From positions 118,733,345 to 118,797,344 of the forward strand of contig OY757024.1 in assembly GCA_963580285.1 (NCBI GenBank): a stretch of 64,000 nt of DNA, read 5' to 3'. Every line of letters starts with the position of its first letter. Position 1 is the stretch's first letter. Made by a program: the position numbers and the translations under genes. The notes beneath the pieces are model-generated. The model saw only the letters and a program-made list of their open reading frames with translations, searched no databases and had not been told where the DNA came from. This DNA is from Lucinisca nassula (lineage: Eukaryota > Mollusca > Bivalvia > Lucinida > Lucinidae). This document shows positions 42,401 to 51,244 of this stretch, piece by piece.

Positions 42401-42641
42401 GTATTTTTCGAGGGGCCCCCTATAGTGGGTGTTTTGGGGGAGGAGGTAAAAAAAATTTTTAGGGGAGTCTGGGGAGGAGCTAAAACAAAATTTTTCAGGG
42501 GTGGTCTGGAAGAAGCTAAAAAAACAAATTGAGGGTGTGGTCTGAAGAAGCAAAAATTTTTTTTTTCAGTGGGTGGTCTGAAGAAGCTAAATTTTTTTTT
42601 TAAAGGGGGGTGAGCTAAACTCGTCCAAACCCTATACTCCT
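42275..42641. repeat. Polinton terminal inverted repeat, right
   Basis: Inverse of 27871-28227. It includes the last 126 bp of the integrase gene and then subterminal GGTCTGAAGAAGC repeats. Ends at GTATACTCCT, followed by CACCCA. Confidence 0.93.
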
Positions 42642-42647
42642 CACCCA
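42642..42647. other. Polinton target-site duplication, right
   Basis: CACCCA; pairs with 27865-27870. Confidence 0.95.
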
Positions 42648-42735
42648 TCAAAGTAGAAGTAAAACAAAGATCAGGAATCGATACAATTAACTTACTCCAC
42701 CCATCAAAGACACCAAAGGGAAAGAAACACATATA
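42648..42735 (-). mobile_element. Naiad tail fragment (right side of Polinton target)
   Basis: TCAAAG completes the short fragment cut by the Polinton; a second terminus AAGTAGAAGTAAAACAAAGA starts at 42651 and runs to AAAGAAACAC before the pearl-like array. The equivalent uninterrupted sequence lies at 45166-45255. Confidence 0.85.
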
Positions 42736-43164
42736 GTAGGCGACTACTTACCGTTGCTACATGCTTAATGTCTAAGCTCTGGGCCCTGGGGTTTCAGATA
42801 AGAAGATTTCTGAAGCTTTAGTTCCATTAGGAGTCTATGGAAGCTAAGGGGTCCCGGGGCGTGGCCCATTTTGACCCCAGGGGCATGATTGGCAGGATTT
42901 ATGTAGTTGACCACTTGCGGTTGCTACCTGCTAAATATCTAAGTTCTGGGCCTTGTGGTTTCAGAGGAGAAGATTTTTGAAGCTTTTTTCCATTAGGAGT
43001 CTATGGGAGCTAAGGGGCCCCGGGGCGTGGCCCATTTGGACGCCAGGGGCATTTTTGGCAGGTTTATGTAGGTGACCACTTGCCGATGCTACATGCTAAA
43101 TATCTCAGCTCTGGCCCCTGTGTTTCAGAGAAGAAGATTGTTTAAGCTTTTTTCCATTAAGAAA

Positions 43165-43497
43165 AGTAGAAGTAAATCAAAGATCATGAATTGATACAAT
43201 TAACTTACTCCACCCATAAAAGACACCAAAGGGAAAGAAATACAAACATTAAGCGACCAGACCATAATGGAAACCTAAACAAAGGAAGGCCATAAGGACA
43301 GTTACTTTCCCACAAAATGGCCATATGGCCATCCAAAACCAAAATACACAAGTGATAAAAACAGTAAGTAACAAAAAACAACATAAATAAATCGCCACAG
43401 AAGAGTCGCCTTGGAACGGTCAGTGGAAGATTTCCACTGGGGGGCTTAAATCGATTTTAAGTGGCCACAATCCTCGCCCTTACTTCAGTCGCGATAA
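43165..43497 (-). mobile_element. Naiad tail fragment nested in array
   Basis: Terminus AAGTAGAAGTAAATCAAAG abuts monomer sequence (CCATTAAGAA); it ends near CTTCAGTCGCGAT. A fragment with the same inner junction (GCGATAAGxGTCAATGGAAG) recurs at 46083, so this piece was duplicated with the array. Confidence 0.85.
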
Positions 43498-44738
43498 GAG
43501 TCAATTGAAGCTCAGGGGCCCCGGGGCGTATCCAATTTGGACCCCAGGGGCATGATTGGCAGGATTTATGTAGGTGACCACTTGCCGTTGCTATATGCTC
43601 AATATCTAAGCTCTGGGCCCTGTGGTTTCAGAAAAGACGATTTTTGAAGCTTTTTTTTCATTAGGAATCTATGAGAGCTAAAGAGCCCCTGGGCATGGCC
43701 CATTTGGACCTCAGGGGCACGATTGACAGGATTTATGTAGATGACCACTTGCTGTTGCTACATGCTAAATATCGGAGCTCTGGGCCCTAAACTTTCAGAG
43801 AAGAAGATTTTTGAACCTTTTTTCCATTAGGAGTGTATGGGAGCTGAGGGCCCCGGGTTGTGGCCCGTTTGGACCCCAAGGGCATGATTATCAGGAAATA
43901 TGTAGGTAAACACTTGCCGTTGCTACCTGCTAAATATCTAAGCTCTGGGCCCTGGGGTTTAAGAGGAGAAGATTTTTGAAGCTTTTTTCCATAAGGAGTC
44001 AATGGGAGCCAAGGTGCCCCGGGGCGTGGCTCATTTTGAACCCAGTGGCATGATTGGCTAGGATTTATGTAGGTGACCACTTGCCGTTACTACGTGCTAA
44101 ACATCTAAGCTTTGGGCGCTGTGGTTTCAGAGAAGAAGATTTTTGAAGCTTTTTTTCCATTATGAGTCTATGGGAGTGAAGGGGCCCCGGGGCATGGCCC
44201 ATTTGGAACCCAGGGGCATGTTTGGCAGGAATCACGTAGGTGACCAATTGGCGTTGCTACATGCTAAATATCTAAACACTGGGCCCTGTGGTTTCAGAGA
44301 AGAAGATTTGTGAAGCTTTTTTTCCATTAGGAGTCTATGGGAGCGAAGGGGCCCCGGGGCGTGGCCCATTTGAAAACAAGGGGCATGATTGGCAGGAATT
44401 ATGTAGGTGACCACTTGCCGTTGCTACCTGCTAAATATCCAAGCTCTGGGCCCTGTGGTTTCTGAGAAGAAGATTTTTGAAGCTTTTTGTTCCATTATGA
44501 GTCTATTGAAGCGAAGGGGCCCCAGGGCGTCACCCATTCGGACCCCAGGGGCATGATTGGCAGGAATTATGTAGGTGACCACTTGCCCTTGCTACATGCC
44601 AAATAACTCAGCTCTGGGCCCTGTTGTTTCAGAGAAGAAGATTTTTGAAGCTTTTTTTTTCCATTAGGAGTCTATGGGAGCTAAGGGGTCCAAGGGCGTG
44701 GCCCATTTGGACCACAGGGGCATGATTGGCAGGATTGA

Positions 44739-45170
44739 AAAGTAGAAGTAAAACAAAGATCAGGAATTGCTACAATTAATTTACTCCACCCATAAAAGAC
44801 ACCAAAGGGAAAGAAATACAAACATTAAGCGACAAGACCATAATGGAAACCTAAACAAAGGAAGGCCATAAGGACAGTTACTTTCCCACAAAATGGCCAT
44901 ATGGCCATCCAAAATTAAAAGACACAAGCGACACACACAGCAAGCAACAAACAACAACACAAATAAACCGCCACAGAAGAGCCGCCCCGGAACGGTCAGT
45001 GGAAGTTTTCAACTTGGGGGCTTAAATCGATTTTACGTGGCCACAATCCTCGCCCTTACTTCCGCCGCAATTTAGACAAATAAGTTGCCCAGCCCGCACG
45101 AAGGCCTCCTAGAAGTAGAAGTAAAACAAAGATCAGGAATCGATACAATTAACTTACTCCACCCATCAAA
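44739..45170 (-). mobile_element. Naiad tail fragments nested in array (empty Polinton site)
   Basis: Near-identical to 27444-27870 plus 42648-42735: same outer junction GGCAGGATTGAAAAGTAG, same inner end GGCCTCCTAGAAGTAGAAG, then uninterrupted CTTACTCCACCCATCAAAG. Proof of the pre-insertion state. Confidence 0.93.
45160..45165. other. Unoccupied Polinton integration site
   Basis: Single CACCCA within a paralogous copy of the target. Confidence 0.93.
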
Positions 45171-45748
45171 GTAGAAGTAAAACAAAGATCAGGAATCGAT
45201 ACAATTAACTTACTCCACCCATCAAAGACACCAAAGGGAAAGAAACAGAAACAGTAGGCGACTACTTACCGTTGCTACATGCTAAATGTCTAAGCTCTGG
45301 GCCCTAGGGTTTCAGATAAGAAGATTTCTGAAGCATTAGTTCCATTAGGAGTCTATGGGAGCTAAGGGGTCCCGGGACGTGGCCCATTTTGACCCCAGGG
45401 GCATGATTGGCAGGATTTATGTAGTTGACCACTTGCCGTTGCTACCTGCTGAATATCCAAGCTCTGGGCCCTGTGGTTTCCGAGAAGAAGATTTTTGAAG
45501 CTTTTTGTTCCATTATGAGTCTATTGGAGCGAAGGGGCGTCACCCATTTGGACCCCAGGGGCATGATTGGCAGGAATTATGTAGGTGACCACTTGCCCTT
45601 GCTACATGCCAAATGACTCAGCTCTGGGCCCTGTTGTTTCAGAGAAGAAGATTTTTGAAGCTTTTTTTCCATTAGGAGTCTATGGGAGCTAAGGGGTCCA
45701 GGGGCGTGGCCCATTTGGACCACAGGGGCATGATTGGCAGGATTGAAA

Positions 45749-46083
45749 AGCAGAAGTAAAACAAAGATCAGGAATGGCTACAATTAATTTACTCCACCCA
45801 TAAAAGACACCAAAGGGAAAGAAATACAAACATTAAGCGACAAGACCATAATGGAAACCTAAACAAAGGAATGTCATAAGGACAGTTACTTTCCCACAGA
45901 ATGGCCATATGGCCATCCAAAATTAAAAGACACAAGCGACACACAGTGCAAGCAACAAACAACAACACAAATAAACCGCCACAGAAGAGCCGCCCCGGAA
46001 CGGTCAGTGGAAGATTTCAACTGGGGGGCTTAAATCGATTTTAAGTGGCCACAATCCTCGCCCTTACTTCCGTTGCGATAAGT
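45749..46083 (-). mobile_element. Naiad tail fragment nested in array, third duplicate
   Basis: Same outer junction (GGCAGGATTGAAAAGCAG) as 27444 and 44739, but ending at TTCCGTTGCGATAAGTGTC like 43497. It links the duplicated blocks. Confidence 0.85.
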
Positions 46084-48266
46084 GTCAATGGAAGCTCAGG
46101 GGCCCCGGGGCGTGGCCAATTTGGACCCCAGGGGCATGATTGGCAGAATTTATTTAGGTGACCACTTGCCGTTGCTATATGCTCAATATCTAAGCTCTGG
46201 GCCCTGTGGTTTCAGAAAAGAAGATTTTTGAAGCTTTTTTTTCCATTAGGAATCTATGAGAGCTAAAGGGCCCCTGGGCATGGCCCATTTGGACCTCAGG
46301 GGCACGATTGACAGGATTTATGTAGATGACCACTTGCTGTTGCTACATGCTAAATATCGGAGCTCTGGGCCCTGTACTTTCAGAGATGAAGATTTTTGAA
46401 CCTTTTTTCCATTAGGAGTGTATGCGAGCTGAGGGGCCCCAGGTTGTGGCCCGTTTGGACCTCAAGGGCATGATTATCAGGAAATATGTAAGTAAACACT
46501 TGCCGTTGCTACCTGAAAAATATCTAAGCTCTGGGCCCTGGGGTTTCAGAGGAGAAGATTTTTTAAGCTTTTTTCCATTAGGAGTCTATGGGAGCCAGGG
46601 TGCCCCGGGCCGTGGCTCATTTTGAACCCAGTGGCATGATTGGTTAGGATTTATGTAGGTGACCATTTGCCGTTTCTACTTGCTAAACATCTAAGCTCTG
46701 GGCGCTGTGGTTTCAGAGAAGAAGATTTTTGAAGCTTTTTTTCCATTATGAGTCTATGGGAGTGAAGGGGCCCCGGGGCGTGGCCCATTTGGAACCCAGG
46801 GGCATGTTTGGCAGGAATCACGTAGGTGACCAATTGGCGTTGCTACATGCTAAATATCTAAACACTGGGCCCTGTGGTTTCAGAGAAGAAGCTTTTTTTC
46901 CATTAGGAGTCTATGGGAGCGAAGGGGCCCCGGGGCGGGGCCCATTTGAAAACAAGGGGCATGATTGGCAGGAATTCTGTAGGTGACCACTTGCCGTTGC
47001 TACCTGCTAAATATCCAAGCTCTGGGCCCTGTGGTTTCAGAGAAGAAGATTTTTGAAGCTTTTTGTTCCATTATGAGTCTATTGGAGCGAAGGGGCCCCA
47101 GGGCGTCACCCATTTGAAAACAAGGGGCATGATTGGCAGGAATTCTGTAGGTGACCACTTGCCGTTGCTACCTGCTAAATATCCAAGCTCTGGGCCCTTT
47201 GGTTTCAGAGAAGAAGATTTTTGAAGCTTTTCCCCATTATGAGTCTATAGGAGCTAAAGGGCCCCGGGGCGTGGCCCGTTGGGACCCCAGGGGCATGATT
47301 GGCAGGAATTATGTAGGTGACCAGTTGCCGTTGCTACCTGCTAAATATCCAAGCTCTGGGCCCTGTGGTTTCCGAGAAGAAGATTTTTGAAGCTTTTTGT
47401 TCCATTATGAGTCTATTGGAGCGAAGGGGCCCCAGGGCGTCACCCATTTGGACCCCAGGGGCATGATTGGCAGGAATTATGTAGGTGGCCACTTGTCGTT
47501 GCTACATGCTAAATATCTAAGCTCTGGGCCCTGTGGTTTCAGAGAAGAAGATTTTTGAAGCTTTTTTTTCCATTATGAGTCTATGGGAGCTAAGGGGCCC
47601 CGGGGTGTGGCCAATTTGGACCCCAGGGGCATGATTTGCAGGAATTATGTAGGTGTTTACTTGCCGTTGCTACATGCCTTATATCTCAGCTCTGGGCCCT
47701 GTGGTTTCAGAGAAGAAGATTTTTGAAACTTTTTTCCATTATAAGTCTATAGGAGCTAAAGGGCCCCGGGGCATGATTGGTAGGAATTATGTAGGTGACC
47801 ACTTGCCCGTGCTATATGCTACATATCTAAGCTCTGGGTCCTGTGGTTTCGGAGAAGTAGATTTTTGAAGCACTGGAGTCTATTGGAGCGAAGGGGCCCC
47901 GGGGCGTGGCCAATTTGGACCCCAGGGACATAATTGGCAGGAATTATGTAGGAGACCACTGGCCGTTGCTACATGCTAAATATCTTAGCTCTGGGCCCTG
48001 TGGTTTCAGAGAAGAAGATATTTTACTTTTTCCCATTGTAAGTCTATGGGAGCCATATGTTGCCATAGCAACCAGAATTCCAATCTGATCAGCCCAAAAA
48101 CCTTATGCAGACTTTCCTCCTACCTGGTGATGCTTCTCGTGAAATTTGATCAATATTGACCATGGGGTATTAGAGATATACTTATTTGAAATTATTTACG
48201 GGCGCACGGACGCACGCACGGACGGACCCACGCACAACGGACGACGGACAAAAAGTGATCACAAAA

Positions 48267-48296
48267 GCTCACCTTGTCACTACGTGACAGGTGAGC
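48267..48296. repeat. Terminal hairpin of pearl-like element
   Basis: CTCACCTTGTCAC-TAC-GTGACAGGTGAG, a 12-bp stem, followed by CTAAAAAC. The left end of the element carries GCTCACCTG, the inverse of CAGGTGAGC. Confidence 0.8.
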
Positions 48297-48300
48297 TAAA

Positions 48301-48585
48301 AACGGGGCAGCGGTATTAGATTAATTTGCTTTATTTAACTTAAGTTCCGGGGGTGTGTTGATTTAACTGATCAAACCATCGAAAATGGTATTATCAATAT
48401 TAAATAAATCATACAAATATCAAGAAGTGGAGCTGCAATGATTTCAGACTGATTTTCAGCAGAAAGGGACATCATGAAGATGCTTTCATAACAAAATAAA
48501 AACAGATCAGTCACAATGTGGTGCGCAATTGGTACCCATTGGAATATCCACAAATTGTCTAAAGAACATAGTTACAAATATTATT
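48301..48585 (-). mobile_element. Naiad RT palm fragment
   Basis: Minus strand: W-I-F-Q-W-V-P-I... region, C-Y-E-S, M-M-S-L-S-A-E-N-Q-S-E-I-I, with Y-L-D-D degraded. Frameshifts; 5' and 3' truncated. Confidence 0.8.
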
Positions 48586-48587
48586 TG

Positions 48588-48740
48588 TTTTGATTTGAGG
48601 TTTAACGTCTCCGTCAACACTGTGCATGTCATTTGGAGACGTTGCTTCAAGTTTTGTTGTGTTTTTTTTACCCGACATTGAGATGAAATGGATTCTCAAG
48701 CCCTGTCGTCCAATGAAACCAATAGGGTTTGATGAGTTAG
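48588..48740. repeat. SINE-like repeat (TTGATTTGAGGTTTAACGTC family)
   Basis: Third copy of the repeat at 12758-12912 and 26690-26850. Confidence 0.7.
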
Positions 48741-49118
48741 AAGGCTTTCATACGGAATAAACAAATTATGTGTCTAAATGGCGACGGAAGTAAGGGCGAG
48801 GATTGTGGCCATGTAAAATCGATTTAAGGCGCCCCAGTTGAATTCGCCTCCGCTAACCGTTCCAAGGTCACCGTAGAGTGTCTGTCTCGGTTTATTTTTA
48901 TAATGGTCTGTCTTTGGGTGTTTGTGTCGCTTTATTTTTGTTTGTTTTGGTTAGCCCATTTGCTATTCGTGGGAAAGTAACTGTCCTTTTTGCTTTCTGC
49001 TGTTGATGTTTCCATTAGGGTCTGTTGTTTCATGTTTGTGTTTCTTCTTTCCCTTTGATGTCTCTGATGGGAGCTGCGTGTTAATTCTATCGATTCCTGA
49101 TCATTGCCTCCACTTCTA
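48741..49118 (+). mobile_element. Naiad tail, second subfamily
   Basis: Plus strand from GAGTTAGAAGGCTTTCATAC to GATTCCTGATCATTGCCTCC ACTTCTACTTT. Has GGGAGCTGCGTGTTAA, diagnostic for the second tail subfamily. Confidence 0.8.
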
Positions 49119-49124
49119 CTTTAT

Positions 49125-49270
49125 AACCATGGACGGTCCGACTCGCACCGTCTCGCCTGGGCTGGCTTAGATCCTCTAAGCGGTTTACCATTACTCGTGT
49201 GCGGTCGGTTACAGCTCTGCGTGGAAGCATCGTGCATCCCATCTATTTCTTCAAGCCCTAATGGGCGGGG
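49125..49270. repeat. CCTCTAAGCGG arm repeat
   Basis: Same sequence as the arms at 16940-17037 and 17503-17650 and the copy at 26850-26975. Confidence 0.65.
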
Positions 49271-49565
49271 GATGTACCAAATCGTATGTAAATATTGTCA
49301 AGTAGAAAGCTGGAACTTTCTGACATGACCATAAAGTATAATTTTTTAAGCTATTCATAGGTGAAAAATGAATTTCTTACATTATATGCTAGATATAGGG
49401 AGCCTTCTCCATGAAATGTCCATTCAATTACATTATAACATTTTTTTATAAGATTATGATGAATTGTAGTGTAAAGGGTGGAAAAATCATAAGCAGACAG
49501 ACTTGAAGCACGAAAACGCCTGGATGCCAATTTATTTGAAACTTCATTAGAATTGTTATAGACCG
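49271..49565 (-). mobile_element. Naiad RT fragment
   Basis: Minus strand: S-A-Y-D-F-S-T-L-Y-T-T-I-H-H-N-L-I (RT motif A) and S-L-Y-L-A-Y-N-V-R-N-S-F-F. Truncated at both ends. Confidence 0.8.
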
Positions 49566-49639
49566 ACACCTATATCTACCTTTATCTATTCGATTACTTT
49601 GTCGCAATAGTTTATCACATGCTTTTGATGGCAGTAAAT

Positions 49640-50560
49640 CAGGGTTATCGGTACCATAAACTACGCAAAGCCTTTTCAAAATTTTATAGACGCCATTCTG
49701 ATTTAATTTCAAAATTCAATATTGGACTTTAATCTCTTCTGCAACAAGGTCTATCGGAACCCGAATTTTATGGTGACTTAGTATATAAATTCAGAAAAAT
49801 ATATAACCGCAATGACTTCAGCACCCAAATTTCGTAAAATCATTCTTCGATATAAAAAGATTGGGTACAACATGGATATTATACAACAGACTGCATGCAT
49901 GGTAGTTAACCCAATCACGGTTGGCAACTTTGCTTCCCTCTTTAATTGCACGCCGGTGGGTCAGGCCTCAGATTCTATGACGGCTCCAACGTAAAGGCTT
50001 ATTAAAAATTAAAGAGATAATGTTGGTTGGTGCCTGATGCTCTGTCTCTGGTCGGGCTCATCGGAGTCTAACTGTTGGTTTTCTTTTGCTCCAGCATTTC
50101 AGTTGTTTCTTGCTGTCGAGTCCTCACCGTTGTTTCACCTCTGTGGTTCTTTGATTTTTGTGTTTACGGAGATGTTGCACTGTTGAGTTAGGAGGCCTTC
50201 ATGCGGACTGAACAAATTATTTGTCTAAATCGCGACGGAAGTAAGGGCGAGGATTGTGGCCACGTAAAATCGATTTAAGCCCCCCAGTGGAAATCTTCCA
50301 CTGACCGTTCCAAGGCGGCTCTTCTGTGGCGATTTATTTATGTTGTTGTTTGTTACTTACTGTGTGTATCACTTGTGTCTTTTGGTTTTGGATGGCCATA
50401 CGGCCATTTTGTGGGAAAGTAACTGTCCTTATGGCCTTCCTTTGTTTAGGTTTCCATTATGGTCTGGTCGCTTAATGTTTGTATTTCTTTCCCTTTGGTG
50501 TCTTTTATGGGTGGAGTAAGTTAATTGTATCAATTCCTGATCTTTGTTTTACTTCTACTT
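49640..50560 (+). mobile_element. Naiad fragment: RT end plus tail
   Basis: From the RT codons for N-Q-G-Y-R-Y-H-K-L-R through D-S-M-T-A-P-T and stop near 49995, then the full tail to ACTTCTACTT at 50560. It faces the minus-strand fragment at 49271, an inverted arrangement. Confidence 0.87.
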
Positions 50561-50879
50561 TTAATAATTTGGAGAGTTCAGTGTGGTACAGAAGCTTCAA
50601 TGTGCAATAAACCATACTTTGTATGGTCTTTTATGAGGTTTAGGTAACCAATATAACGTAGGAAGCTTGTCTTGGCCTTCTGCAACACAGACAGAAAACT
50701 TGATGGCTGTGTGGCAAGGGTGGTCACCAACTCAAGCCTTCTCTACAGCTAAAGGCTGAAGTTCATAGGCTTTAGAAACCACCAAGTTCTTGCTGAGGAG
50801 TGTTAACATAATGAAGCCGTCAAACAACGACTACATTGTTAGCGGCAGTATCAATTGGAGCCAAAACAGGTCGTAAAGA
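50561..50879 (-). mobile_element. Naiad fragment around the conserved TGA
   Basis: Minus strand, diverged copy of the region between the CxC linker and the RT: N-N-V-V-V-V, TGA (50820-50822), R-L-H-Y-V-N. The preceding valine codons differ from other copies, yet the TGA is kept. Confidence 0.8.
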
Positions 50880-51240
50880 AGAAGTAAAACAAAGATCAGG
50901 AATCGATACAATAAACTTACTCCACCCATCAAAGACACCACAGGGAAAGAAACACAAACATTAAGCGACTAGACCATAATGGAAACCTAAACAAAGGAAG
51001 GCCATAAGGACAGTTACTTTCCCACAAAATGGCCATATGGCCATCCAAAATAAAAAGACACAAGTGATATTCACAGTAAGTAACAAACAACACCATACAT
51101 AAACCGCCAGAGAAGAACCGCCTTGGAACGGTCAGTGGAAAGATTTCCACTGGGGGGGGGGGGGGGGGCTTAAATCGATTGTGGCCACAATCCTCGCCCT
51201 AACTTCCTTCACGATTTAGACAAATAATTTGTTCAGTCCG
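50880..51240 (-). mobile_element. Naiad tail fragment
   Basis: Terminus GAAGTAGAAGTAAAACAAAG at 50880 to CAGTCCGCATGA at 51243. It includes a 16-G run near 51152. Confidence 0.85.
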
Positions 51241-51244
51241 CATG

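Larger units (their letters stand above)
27871..42641. mobile_element. Polinton/Maverick, 14.8 kb, complete ends, decayed genes
   Basis: A self-synthesising DNA transposon or integrated virus-like element. Ends begin AGTAGTATAGGG (left) and AGGAGTATAGGG (right, inverted). It encodes protein-primed PolB, RVE integrase, major and minor capsid proteins and conserved accessory genes. Most genes carry frameshifts or stops, so the element is a fossil. No FtsK/HerA-type ATPase or adenain-like protease is recognisable. It contains an intein, a SINE and a hammerhead ribozyme. Flanks and empty site prove the boundaries. Confidence 0.96.
42736..48300. mobile_element. Pearl-like tandem array, about 165-bp monomers
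   Basis: More than 25 monomers of about 165 bp, each with GTAGGTGACCACTTGCCGTT, GCTACATGCTAAATATCTAA, GCTCTGGGCCCTGTGGTTTC, AGAAGAAGATTTTTGAAGC, CCATTAGGAGTCTATGGGAG and GGCATGATTGGCAGGAATTA. The array ends with TTGCCATAGCAACC, a GGACGCACGCACGGACGG stretch and a terminal hairpin at 48267-48296 followed by CTAAAAAC. The left end is at 26456. All 60-97-codon frames in it are repeat artefacts. Architecture as in bivalve pearl elements; a Helitron-type end is possible (hairpin then CTAA) but unproven. Confidence 0.8.

Noticed and set aside
27871..42641. CRISPR-like or prokaryotic content
   Set aside because: No spaced repeat array and no bacterial genes; direct repeats here are satellite, pearl-like or subterminal repeats.
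43787..48088. Series of 60-97-codon ORFs in the 43-48 kb region
   Set aside because: They repeat with the 165-bp monomer in both orientations and carry no protein-like pattern.
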